64,000 nt of DNA, from the NCBI RefSeq assembly GCF_015558675.1, contig NZ_JADMOL010000001.1:843797-907796 (forward strand). Direction: 5' to 3'. The DNA is from Paenibacillus sp. 1001270B_150601_E10 (lineage in GTDB: Bacteria > Bacillota > Bacilli > Paenibacillales > Paenibacillaceae). Position 1 is the first letter of the stretch. Every line of letters begins with the position of its first letter. The notes below the pieces were generated by a model that was given only the letters and a program-made list of their open reading frames with translations, did no database searches and had not been told where the DNA came from. Below, piece after piece: positions 16,880-24,933 of the stretch. The position numbers were made by a program, and so were the translations under genes.

Positions 16880-17482
16880 TTAAATCCACCCCTTCTCCTG
16901 AGCCGTATGTATTGCATCTATCCTGCTCTTTGCATCCAGCTTCTGAATGATTTCCGAGATATAGTTGCGGACGGTTCCTGTGGATAAAAATAATAGCTTC
17001 GTGATCTCCGAAGTCGATTTGCCCTCTGCGAGGAGTAGAAGAATCTCAGTTTCGCGAAGTGTGAGCGGATTTGGCTCATTCATCATATCAAACATCAATT
17101 CAGGACTGAAGATTCTTTTGCCTGCCATGACTTTTCGTATCGCATCCGCTAAATCGTCAATAGAGCTGTCCTTTAGCAAATATCCATCCACGCCAATCTT
17201 TGCCGCACGCTCAAAATAGCCCGGCTTTGCGAATGTTGTAAGCATAATAATCTTAGCGGGATGCTGTTGCTCCCGCAGCGACTCTGCTACCTCAAGACCG
17301 CTTCTAACCGGCATTTCAATATCCATCAGGCAAACATCAGGTTGAAGCTCTTCAATGGCAGACAGTGCTTCCTCCCCTTGTGTCGCCTGACCAATCACTT
17401 CCATGTCGTCTTCCAAATTAAGCAGCGAGCCTAAAGCTCCAAGCAGCATACGCTGATCTTCCGCAATAAAGATCCGGATCAC
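16880..17482 (-). CDS. NarL/DesR-type response regulator
   Basis: 200 residues. The receiver domain has the acidic pocket AEDQ, phospho-acceptor Asp54 (CLMDIEMP), Thr in MLTTFAKPG and Lys in LLKDSS. A LuxR-type helix-turn-helix follows: LTLRETEILLLLAEGKSTSEI and STGTVRNYISEIIQKL. The GTG start at 17482 overlaps the kinase stop by 4 nt, so the two are translationally coupled. It belongs to the DesR/LiaR/YvfU group. With the kinase and the ABC genes it is arranged like B. subtilis yvfRSTU, and it probably activates its own operon. Confidence 0.93.
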   Translation of the reverse strand: MIRIFIAEDQRMLLGALGSLLNLEDDMEVIGQATQGEEALSAIEELQPDVCLMDIEMPVRSGLEVAESLREQQHPAKIIMLTTFAKPGYFERAAKIGVDGYLLKDSSIDDLADAIRKVMAGKRIFSPELMFDMMNEPNPLTLRETEILLLLAEGKSTSEITKLLFLSTGTVRNYISEIIQKLDAKSRIDAIHTAQEKGWI

Positions 17483-18621
17483 AGCAACGCACCTTCTCTC
17501 TCTTCTTTTTCGATTAAGGGAATCTCTATGATGAATAAAGTTCCAATTCCGTGTTCACGTGACAGCGTAAGCGTACCGTCAATAAGAACTAGGCGTTCCT
17601 CGATTCCCTTTAATCCATTTCCACCGGCTCGACTAGTGTTTAATCCTACGCCATCATCTCGAACGGAACAATAAAGTCCAGCAGCAGTCCGCGCAATTGT
17701 AATCCAGCAGTTCGCAGCTTGACTATGCTTAACGACGTTCGTTACCGCTTCACGCAGACATTGGCTCACGATATTATGGATCAGCGGAGGGATATTTGTA
17801 AGTTCTGGCTCTTGTTGAATCTCAACATGGACATCCGCTGTCTTCAAGATCGCCTCGGCTGCGATGAGCTCTTCTTCGATTGTGCTGGCCCTCATGTTCG
17901 ATACCAGCTCTCGCACCTGCTTTAATGCTGCTCGCGAGGTTTGTTCGATCTCCTTCGCCTCCTGCTGCGCTCTTTCCGGATCTTTCGCAATTAAGCGGTT
18001 TACAAGCTGGCTCTTCAGCGTAATTAAGGACAGCGTATGACCGAGCGTATCGTGCAAATCTCTTGCAATTCGTGTACGCTCTTCACGCTTCACGAGCTCC
18101 TTGATCTTCTCATTCGCTTGATCCAGCTTCATCTCAAGCTCTGACTTCTTCGCCATGGATCGAATACCGAATGGCGAGAGCAGCATAATAAGCAAAAAAG
18201 GCAGAAAGAACAAGGTGTCTGGCGATACAAGAATCCCGTAGTAAAACACAGGAACCAGCATCAGCACCGCAAAAGCGATAAGCGCGATTCGGAAGGGCTT
18301 CTTCTCGTGATACCAGCCGATAAAGTTAGCTGGAAAGAAGCCCGAATACAAAAAGTTCGGATCGTAAAAAATGCTTAGGATAAAGACAATTCCCATCTGC
18401 AGCGCAAGCCAGTAATGAAAGGCGCGGCGCCCCATCGTCATATACAGCTGACGATAAGCCACAATGAACACTACGAGAAGCGAATAACCAATCATCTGCT
18501 TCCAGCCTGTTTCATTCCTTAACATAAGCAAAGGCAGCACTAAATAAATAAGAAAGAGATACGGAAAAAATCCGTATCGTTTTGGAAAGAGTTGAAACGT
18601 TTTTCGTGGATTGGCGTTCAC
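17479..18621 (-). CDS. DesK-type sensor histidine kinase
   Basis: 380 residues. The N-terminal 150 residues contain about five membrane segments with only short loops, so the stimulus is probably sensed in or at the membrane. A coiled coil links to the HisKA_3 site, RIARDLHDTLGHTLSLI with His190, and then an HATPase domain (N-box EAVTNVVKHS, G-box DDGVGLN and GNGLKGIEERL). GTG 18621 starts just after the permease stop, with AGGTG nine bases upstream. It should phosphorylate the adjacent response regulator. DesK proper senses membrane thickness; the stimulus here is unknown. Confidence 0.93.
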   Translation of the reverse strand: MNANPRKTFQLFPKRYGFFPYLFLIYLVLPLLMLRNETGWKQMIGYSLLVVFIVAYRQLYMTMGRRAFHYWLALQMGIVFILSIFYDPNFLYSGFFPANFIGWYHEKKPFRIALIAFAVLMLVPVFYYGILVSPDTLFFLPFLLIMLLSPFGIRSMAKKSELEMKLDQANEKIKELVKREERTRIARDLHDTLGHTLSLITLKSQLVNRLIAKDPERAQQEAKEIEQTSRAALKQVRELVSNMRASTIEEELIAAEAILKTADVHVEIQQEPELTNIPPLIHNIVSQCLREAVTNVVKHSQAANCWITIARTAAGLYCSVRDDGVGLNTSRAGGNGLKGIEERLVLIDGTLTLSREHGIGTLFIIEIPLIEKEEREGALL

Positions 18622-18622
18622 G

Positions 18623-19366
18623 CTAGCTTACACCTGCTTCTTGTTTTCTACGTACATATTTAGATAGTAGCATAAAGAAGATGAAGTAGCCCAGAAGAAT
18701 AAGCACGCTTTTTAAGGCAGGAGCCTCTCCGCGAACGATTAGCCACGCACCATTGCCATAGTTATAGGAAGGCAGCCACTGCCCAATGGTTTGCATCAGC
18801 TTTGGCATTATTTCAAGCGGCATCCAGAGTCCGCCAGATATCGCAAGAACCATGTACAGCACGTTACTGACAGCAGATGCTGTCTCTACCTTTTTCATCG
18901 TACCAACCAATGTTCCTAATGCGAGAAACGGGATCGATCCTGCGAGAATCCAAAGCCCGCTTGAGATCCATTCGAATATGCTTAGCGTTACGCCGTTTAT
19001 CAATGCTCCAGCACTAAAAATGACGATAATCGCAAAAAGATGAATAAACGTCTGCCCTACCATCTGACCCGCGAAATAAATCGAATCCGGCAAAGGTGTA
19101 ATCCGCATCAGCGTCGACCAGCCTTGTGCCCGCTCTTGAACCATTCGGATGCCTAGCGTCATCATGGAAGAGCCCATCACGCTAAAGGTTGTCATCGACA
19201 TCAAATAGTGCGCCTGCCATTCCGCTCGATCGGGGGCGCCTGTATTCACAACCTTCGTAAAGATAAAGTAGAACAGAATCGGCATAAATAAGGACCAGAA
19301 CACATAATACGGGTTGCGCAGAATGCGCAGCATCTCGATCTTGCATTGCTTAAACAAGAGCTTCAT
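18623..19366 (-). CDS. ABC-2 type permease
   Basis: 247 residues with six hydrophobic segments, including a re-entrant-looking SMTTFSVMGSSMMTLGIRM region and ALGTLVGTMKKVETASAVSNV, typical of ABC2_membrane permeases (YvfS-like). ATG 19366 overlaps the end of the ATPase gene by 17 nt, so the two are co-translated and form one exporter. It is followed directly by the two-component genes. Such sets usually export a drug, lantibiotic or lipid; no substrate can be assigned. Confidence 0.9.
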   Translation of the reverse strand: MKLLFKQCKIEMLRILRNPYYVFWSLFMPILFYFIFTKVVNTGAPDRAEWQAHYLMSMTTFSVMGSSMMTLGIRMVQERAQGWSTLMRITPLPDSIYFAGQMVGQTFIHLFAIIVIFSAGALINGVTLSIFEWISSGLWILAGSIPFLALGTLVGTMKKVETASAVSNVLYMVLAISGGLWMPLEIMPKLMQTIGQWLPSYNYGNGAWLIVRGEAPALKSVLILLGYFIFFMLLSKYVRRKQEAGVS

Positions 19367-20267
19367 CTTGACCGACCTCCTTCATATCTGTCGTAAGACG
19401 TTCGAACACTTCATCAAGCTTTCCTTGCTCAATGCGAATGTTTCTTGCCCCGACATTCTCTCTAAACAACAGCCCAAGTACAGCATCCGTATCTTCAGTC
19501 TCAATCCGAATGATGCCATCCTGCTCATAAATGTGGATCACCTCAGGGAAGCCATTCAACAGCTTCACCCATTCCTGATTCGCATTAAAGGTAACAAAGG
19601 ATTTCGTAATCCTCGCTTTTATGGCAGCCGGAGTATCGTCCGCCACAACTTTGCCTCGATTGAACAGCACGATCCGCTTCGCAATCTCGTCTGCTTCTTG
19701 CAAGTAATGTGTCGTAAACATAATCGTCTTTCCCTGCTCCGACAGTGCGCGAATCGTCTGCCAGAAGCGCTGTCTAGACGTAATATCCATCCCGACTGTC
19801 GGCTCGTCGAATAAGAGCAAATCGGGGTTGCCTGCAAGGGAAAGGGCAAAGTTCAAGCGCCGTTTCTGGCCTCCGGACAGCTTTTCCACACGGATGTGGA
19901 GCTCTGTTTGTGTTAATCCTGTCAAAGCGATGAGCTCCTGTAGGGACAGAGGATTCGGATAATAATGTCGGAATAAGTCGAGCAGTTCTCTTACCTTTAA
20001 GCCATCCATTACGCTTACTTCCTGCAGCATCGTGCCCATCCGCTCGCGAACCTCTTTATCGGTAGGAGACTTGCCGAACAGCTTGACTTCACCTGCACTA
20101 GGCTTTATCAGGCCAAGGATCATGGAAATCGTTGTCGTCTTCCCTGCACCATTTGGCCCGAGTAAAGCCACGATTTCCCCTTGCTGTATCGTGAATGAAG
20201 CATCTTGAACGGCTGCCTTATCTTTAAATGCCTTTGTTACGTGCTGAACCTGCACAACCTCTTTCAT
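19350..20267 (-). CDS. ABC transporter ATPase
   Basis: 305 residues from ATG 20267, nine bases after GGAGG (20277-20281); a more upstream ATG at 20285 overlaps that ribosome binding site. Walker A is GPNGAGKTT, signature LSGGQKRRL, Walker B DLLLFDEPTVGMD, and the switch histidine is in TTHYLQEA. The C-terminal 90 residues form the usual regulatory extension of CcmA/YvfR-type ATPases. It is the first gene of the operon ATPase-permease-kinase-regulator. Confidence 0.94.
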   Translation of the reverse strand: MKEVVQVQHVTKAFKDKAAVQDASFTIQQGEIVALLGPNGAGKTTTISMILGLIKPSAGEVKLFGKSPTDKEVRERMGTMLQEVSVMDGLKVRELLDLFRHYYPNPLSLQELIALTGLTQTELHIRVEKLSGGQKRRLNFALSLAGNPDLLLFDEPTVGMDITSRQRFWQTIRALSEQGKTIMFTTHYLQEADEIAKRIVLFNRGKVVADDTPAAIKARITKSFVTFNANQEWVKLLNGFPEVIHIYEQDGIIRIETEDTDAVLGLLFRENVGARNIRIEQGKLDEVFERLTTDMKEVGQDEALV

Positions 20268-20349
20268 GAATGGACACCTCCGCATCTACTACTTTAAGTG
20301 TATAGGGGAGCATGCAGCCTTATAAGTAGAAGTTGTCATGAGATTAAGG

Positions 20350-20361
20350 TGACAGGTGTCA
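20350..20361. promoter_or_regulatory. Candidate operator of the yvfRSTU-like operon
   Basis: TGACA-GG-TGTCA is a 5+5 inverted repeat 83 bp upstream of the ATPase start, and TTGTCATGA lies nearby at 20333-20341. The DesR-like regulator of the same operon is the obvious candidate reader. A clear -35/-10 pair is not visible. Confidence 0.4.
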
Positions 20362-20405
20362 TATGTAGAAATGACCGTTTACACTTGACTTTTATCTTTA
20401 CGAAT

Positions 20406-20438
20406 AAAAAACAGGATTCTCTGCCTCCGAGAATCCTG
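20406..20438 (-). terminator. Terminator of the Nudix gene
   Basis: CAGGATTCTC (20412-20421) and GAGAATCCTG (20429-20438) form a perfect 10-bp stem. On the minus strand a T-run (A20406-20411 on plus) follows. It lies 125 bp past the Nudix stop. Confidence 0.8.
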
Positions 20439-20563
20439 CCTAATCCATCCTTTGTTTATAAACAGAAACGACAGAACCTAAATTCTTTCAACTGCAGCAT
20501 CAACACCCTTACATTCCGCGACACTTGTTCACGAAAAAGTCGCTTTGGCCAATCTCTTAGCGA

Positions 20564-21136
20564 TTAAAGGTTGCTGAGACTTGGCGCACGGCAGCACCCG
20601 TATTGTTGAAAGAAGCCTTCCAGATAAGCTGATCGGCGAGCTTCATCGTTCTCCAGGCTTGGGTCAAGCGACCTAACAAATGAATCCGCCATTTGGTCAT
20701 CTTCAAAATAGCCGTGCAAATGAATACAGCTCTCAGGCAAGGTAAGGCTCTTCAAAAAGATCGGAAGATTCGTTGCAATGCCTCGATTATCCGGATGCAG
20801 CATCCATTCAAGCTCCTTCCAATCCAGAATGCCCTCTTCCGTTGCAATCGGCGTAGGATATTCTTCTCCTTCTCGCATGTCAGCTGTATAGACATACATG
20901 CCCCCAGGCCAATCTCCCCTTACTGATGACCATGTGATCCATCCTGCAAAGCGAATATGTTTAAAGACGAGCCCCGTCTCTTCCAGCATCTCTCGACGCA
21001 TGGATTCAGCAGGCGTCTCCCCTTTCTCGATCTTGCCGCCAACCCCGTTCCAGCAGCCCATCCAAGAAGAACGCTCGCGATTAAGCAGCAGTATCTTTGT
21101 TCCTTGATGTATCAGTCCCAAATTATAGATAAGCAT
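20564..21136 (-). CDS. Nudix hydrolase, MutT/8-oxo-dGTP diphosphatase-like
   Basis: 190 residues from ATG 21136, seven bases after AAGGGAG; the ATG at 21154 is upstream of that site. The Nudix box GGKIEKGETPAESMRREM followed by LEETGL (residues about 32-55) has all consensus residues. WNGVGGK before it is typical of MutT-type NTP hydrolases. The C-terminal 60 residues are an extension beyond the 150-residue core. The specific substrate is not determinable, with oxidised nucleotides the default guess. It is monocistronic. Confidence 0.9.
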   Translation of the reverse strand: MLIYNLGLIHQGTKILLLNRERSSWMGCWNGVGGKIEKGETPAESMRREMLEETGLVFKHIRFAGWITWSSVRGDWPGGMYVYTADMREGEEYPTPIATEEGILDWKELEWMLHPDNRGIATNLPIFLKSLTLPESCIHLHGYFEDDQMADSFVRSLDPSLENDEARRSAYLEGFFQQYGCCRAPSLSNL

Positions 21137-21197
21137 TACGACACTCCCTTCCATACCAGCACACGATTTACAATATCCTCATAACCTCGGGTAACAA

Positions 21198-21262
21198 GTC
21201 ACAATCGTACTAATAGAAGGTCACGATCTTAGTAGTGAGCCCCAAAATCGCCCTACTATAAT
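21198..21262 (+). promoter_or_regulatory. Promoter of the Lpl-type transporter operon with tandem GTCAC repeats
   Basis: Two direct repeats start at 21198 and 21220, exactly 22 bp apart. Both read GTCAC-R-A-T-C-K-TA-N-TA. The second ends in TAGTGA (21233-21238), a poor -35, 18 bp before TATAAT (21257-21262). This is the layout of an AraC-type activator bound to two direct half-sites next to RNA polymerase. The same arrangement occurs before the GH30 gene at 28342-28405. The YesN-like protein at 26689 is the probable reader. Confidence 0.8.
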
Positions 21263-21298
21263 AAAGGTAGATCATACGAGAGATTAAGGGGTGAGGTA

Positions 21299-22282
21299 AT
21301 GAAGGCATCAGAAACCGCTTCAATTCCGAGTACAAACCAATCGATGACAGTCGTCAAAAAGAAGCAGCGTCCTTTTATGCGCAAACTAAGCAAATACAAG
21401 TGGCTACTGCTCATGACGCTGCCTGGCATTATCTATCTTTTTATCAACAACTATATCCCGATGTACGGGATCATTCTGGCTTTCAAAAACTATAACTATG
21501 TAGATGGGATCTGGGGGAGCCCTTGGGCAGGCTTCGATAACTTCAAGTTCCTGTTCCAATCTCCGGACGCGTACATCATAACAAGAAATACCGTCTTGTA
21601 CAATGTCGCCTTTATTAGTATCAACTTGGTGCTCTCACTATTTGTCGCCTTGCTCATGAATGAGATCAAGGATAAGGTTATCTCTCGATTTTATCAGAGC
21701 ACGTTTTTGCTTCCGCATATTATTTCAATGGTTATCGTCGCTTATCTCGTATACAGCTTCTTGAATGTTGAAAACGGTTTAGTCAACCGATTGCTCGTCG
21801 ATTTGTTCCACATCGATCCGATTGCTTGGTACAGCAACCCCGATTATTGGCCGTATGTGCTGATTATCGTGAATGCCTGGAAAGGGGTTGGCTACTCCGC
21901 CATCATTTACTTTGCAGCCATTATCGGTATTGACAAGGAGTATTACGAGGCTGCCACGATTGATGGCGCCAGCAAGTGGAGACAGATGACTCGCATTACC
22001 CTGCCATTGATTGCGCCTGTTATTACGACCCTAACGCTGCTTGCTGTCAGTGGAATATTGCGTTCTGACTTCGGATTGTTCTATCAGGTTCCAATGAACT
22101 CAGGCGCATTGATGCCGACGACCAATACGATCGATACGTTCGTATATCGTGCCATGATTCAGCTCGGAGATATCGGTATGTCTTCAGCTGCAGGCGTGTA
22201 TCAATCCGCCGTGTGCTTTGTTCTCATCTTAGGTGCGAACCTTGCAGTCCGTAAGATTAATAAGCAGAACTCTCTATTCTAA
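21299..22282 (+). CDS. Carbohydrate ABC permease, LplB family
   Basis: 327 residues with six membrane helices after a charged N-terminal tail. The EAA loop that contacts the ATPase reads YYEAATIDGASKWRQMTRIT. The N-terminal helix region PGIIYLFINNYIPMYGIILAF is typical of the LplB/YteP group of sugar permeases. It is the first gene of a permease-permease-binding-protein operon. No ATPase gene is present, as usual for Lpl-type systems, which use the shared MsmX/UgpC-type ATPase encoded elsewhere. Confidence 0.93.
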   Translation: MKASETASIPSTNQSMTVVKKKQRPFMRKLSKYKWLLLMTLPGIIYLFINNYIPMYGIILAFKNYNYVDGIWGSPWAGFDNFKFLFQSPDAYIITRNTVLYNVAFISINLVLSLFVALLMNEIKDKVISRFYQSTFLLPHIISMVIVAYLVYSFLNVENGLVNRLLVDLFHIDPIAWYSNPDYWPYVLIIVNAWKGVGYSAIIYFAAIIGIDKEYYEAATIDGASKWRQMTRITLPLIAPVITTLTLLAVSGILRSDFGLFYQVPMNSGALMPTTNTIDTFVYRAMIQLGDIGMSSAAGVYQSAVCFVLILGANLAVRKINKQNSLF

Positions 22283-22302
22283 GAGCAAGGAGGTATAACA
22301 TC

Positions 22303-23190
22303 GTGAAGCAAAGTCGAATCTTCCAATTTGGAATCCATACTTTTTTCTGGCTGTTTACGCTGGCTTCATTACTGCCGTTCTTATTTATCTTTATTATATC
22401 TATCTCATCTGAATCATCCATTAACGCAAAAGGCTACTCCTTCTTTCCGAGTGGGATCAGCTTTGCCGCTTATAAGTTTCTATTCTACGACTTCTCTGAG
22501 ATTCTTAAAGCATACGGCGTCACGATCTTTTGTACCGTGCTGGGGGTTATCCTCTGCCTGTTCATTACGACCCTGCTTGCCTATCCGCTGTCACGGATGG
22601 AGCTGCCGTTTCGAAGCAGCATTTCGTTCTACATTTTCTTTACGATGCTCTTTAGCGGAGGGATGGTGCCTTGGTACCTCACCTTTACGAACATTATTCC
22701 GCTCAAAAATTCATTGCTTGCCATGGTCATCCCGGGCATGCTGCTAAGCGCCTTTAATGTCCTGCTGATGCGAAGCTTCTTTATGAATTCGATTCCCGAC
22801 TCTGTTGTGGAATCAGCAGCCATTGATGGTGCAACCGAATTCAAGATCTTCTATAAGATCATCATTCCATTGTCCTTGCCTATTATCGCAACAATTGGGC
22901 TGTTCTCCACCCTAGGCTTCTGGAATGACTGGTACAACTGTATGCTTTTTATCGATAATCCGGATCTTTACAATATTCAATACTTAATGACCAAATCGTT
23001 GACCAATATTCAGTTTCTATTGATGAAGTCCAACCAATCGAATCAGGTCGGAGACATTCTCGCGACCATGCCGACCGAAACCGTTCGAATGGCGCTTGCG
23101 ATCATCGGTCTCGCTCCGCTCTTGTTCGCTTACCCGTTCTTCCAGAAGTACTATATCAGTGGGATTACGACAGGGGCTGTAAAAGGCTGA
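22303..23190 (+). CDS. Carbohydrate ABC permease, LplC/YtcP family
   Basis: 295 residues with six membrane segments. The EAA loop is VESAAIDGATEFKIFYKI and the C-terminus PFFQKYYISGITTGAVKG is highly characteristic of LplC/YtcP proteins. GTG 22303 follows AAGGAGG with a 20-bp gap from lplB. It pairs with the preceding permease to form the channel for an oligosaccharide, given the neighbouring GH30 glycosidase. Confidence 0.93.
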   Translation: MKQSRIFQFGIHTFFWLFTLASLLPFLFIFIISISSESSINAKGYSFFPSGISFAAYKFLFYDFSEILKAYGVTIFCTVLGVILCLFITTLLAYPLSRMELPFRSSISFYIFFTMLFSGGMVPWYLTFTNIIPLKNSLLAMVIPGMLLSAFNVLLMRSFFMNSIPDSVVESAAIDGATEFKIFYKIIIPLSLPIIATIGLFSTLGFWNDWYNCMLFIDNPDLYNIQYLMTKSLTNIQFLLMKSNQSNQVGDILATMPTETVRMALAIIGLAPLLFAYPFFQKYYISGITTGAVKG

Positions 23191-23328
23191 TTGGAGGCTC
23201 GCTAAACAGACTTCTCGACTCGCAGTTGGTTCCTTTAAGGAGGTGATTTGGTTCAATCGTGATACGAAAGAGTGAAGACATTAACTGAGGGGATTCATAC
23301 GATATTGACTTTTGAGAGGAGAACAAAA

Positions 23329-24834
23329 ATGAAACAATTACGGATCTTGCTTGCAGTATTCATGTGCAGTGCGCTTTTATTGTCAGCATGCGGCAGCGGA
23401 GGCGGCAGTACGAATCAGGCTTCAGATTCTTCTTCAACCAATACAGAGAAAAAACTAGATCCCTACAAAATCACACTCGTGTATCCAGGCACTGCGCCTA
23501 AAGATCTTGAGCTTGTTCAAAATGAAATGAGCAAATACTTAACCGAGAAAATCAATGCAACGATTGAACTAAAGCCTATTGAATGGGGTTCTTGGACAGA
23601 TAAGACGAACCTGATGAAGATCTCCAATGAGAAATTTGACCTGCTCTTCACAGCAAACTGGTTTAACTATGCAAGCGATGTATCCAAAGGCCAATTCCTA
23701 GAACTTGATGAACTAATGAAAGAACACGGTAAAGACATTCCAGATATTCTTGGACCTGACTTTCTTCAAGGCTCTAAGATTAACGGCAAATTATATGCCC
23801 TTCCAACCAAGAAAGAGTTCGGACAAGGCTTTGGTCTTCTGCTAAGCAAAAAACTCGTCGATAAGTACAACATCGATACAAACGGCATAAAGAGCTTTGA
23901 TGAAATTGAAGCGATGTTCAAGCTTATCAAGGAGAAGGAGCCGGATGTCATTCCAATCGTCTCCAGCAAATATACAAGCACCTTCAGTGCGGCTAACTAC
24001 GACGGCATTACAACGAACCTTGCCCTCCCTCGCGGCAGCAAGGATCTCAAGATTGTCGATACGCTTGAGGATCCAACAATGGTTGATTACTACAAGCGCA
24101 TTCGTGAGTGGAATCTGAATGGCTGGTTTGACAAGGATGTCTTGACTTCGGATTCAGACCAAGCCGTCCAAATGATCAAAGCAGGCAAAGCATTTGCTGT
24201 TGGTCAATCGCTGAAGCCAGGCAAAGATAAGGAAATGAGCGTTACTTATGGTACGGAATTCGTTCAAGTTGAAACGTTCGAGCCATTCACGACTACTGGT
24301 GAAGCGCAAGGTGCCATGCTTGGTATTTCCCGTACCTCCAAGGACCCTGCAAGAGTCATGATGTTCTTGAACCTGCTCTATAGCGACAAGCAGCTGATCA
24401 ATATGCTCGACTGGGGCATCGAAGGCGTACACTATGTGAAGAAATCCGAAAATGTGATCGATTACCCAGACGGTGTAACTGCTGATTCGCAAACGTACCC
24501 GAACCCAGGAAGCTGGATGTTCGGCAATCAGTTCAACTCCTACCTGTGGGCAAATGAAGACCCGCAAAAATGGGAGCAGTTCGAGGAGTTCAATCAACGC
24601 TCAGAGCGTTCGCCAATTCTGGGCTTTACCTTCAACCCAGAGCCTGTCAAGTCTGAGCTGGCGGCACTCGACAACGTCTCGAAAGAATTCTCCCAAGGCC
24701 TTAACAGTGGATCTGTTGACGTTGACAAAGCGATTGCACAATGGAAAGAAAAGCGTGCTGCCGCAGGATTCGATCGTGTGAAAGCCGAAGCTGAAAAGCA
24801 GCTGCAAGAATGGCTCTCTTCACAAAAACAATAA
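23329..24834 (+). CDS. Oligosaccharide-binding lipoprotein (family 1 type with DUF3502 C-terminus)
   Basis: 501 residues from ATG 23329, after GAGAGGAGA; upstream in-frame GTG 23272 lacks a ribosome binding site and would precede the signal peptide by 19 residues. The lipobox is LLSAC with Cys at about residue 21, followed by a Gly/Ser/Asn linker. The C-terminal part, from SPILGFTFNPEPV through the end, matches the DUF3502 region of Lpl-type solute-binding proteins, ending in a charged helical tail. It captures the glycan at the cell surface for the two permeases. The operon ends with a strong terminator at 24849. Confidence 0.92.
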   Translation: MKQLRILLAVFMCSALLLSACGSGGGSTNQASDSSSTNTEKKLDPYKITLVYPGTAPKDLELVQNEMSKYLTEKINATIELKPIEWGSWTDKTNLMKISNEKFDLLFTANWFNYASDVSKGQFLELDELMKEHGKDIPDILGPDFLQGSKINGKLYALPTKKEFGQGFGLLLSKKLVDKYNIDTNGIKSFDEIEAMFKLIKEKEPDVIPIVSSKYTSTFSAANYDGITTNLALPRGSKDLKIVDTLEDPTMVDYYKRIREWNLNGWFDKDVLTSDSDQAVQMIKAGKAFAVGQSLKPGKDKEMSVTYGTEFVQVETFEPFTTTGEAQGAMLGISRTSKDPARVMMFLNLLYSDKQLINMLDWGIEGVHYVKKSENVIDYPDGVTADSQTYPNPGSWMFGNQFNSYLWANEDPQKWEQFEEFNQRSERSPILGFTFNPEPVKSELAALDNVSKEFSQGLNSGSVDVDKAIAQWKEKRAAAGFDRVKAEAEKQLQEWLSSQKQ

Positions 24835-24848
24835 AAAAAGAGCCTTAC

Positions 24849-24895
24849 GGGAATCTACCCTAAGTATTATACTTAGGGTAAGATTTCCTTTTTTT
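24849..24895 (+). terminator. Strong terminator after the binding-protein gene
   Basis: The arms are GG(G)AATCT-a-CCCTAAGT (24849-24865) and ACTTAGGG-ta-AGATTTCC (24871-24888), separated by ATTAT and followed by seven T. The sensor kinase starts 38 bp later, so kinase and regulator expression depends on read-through or a promoter in a very short gap. Confidence 0.9.
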
Positions 24896-24933
24896 GTTGA
24901 CTATCGCGCTTGCTGAATAAGGAGAATCGAGAG

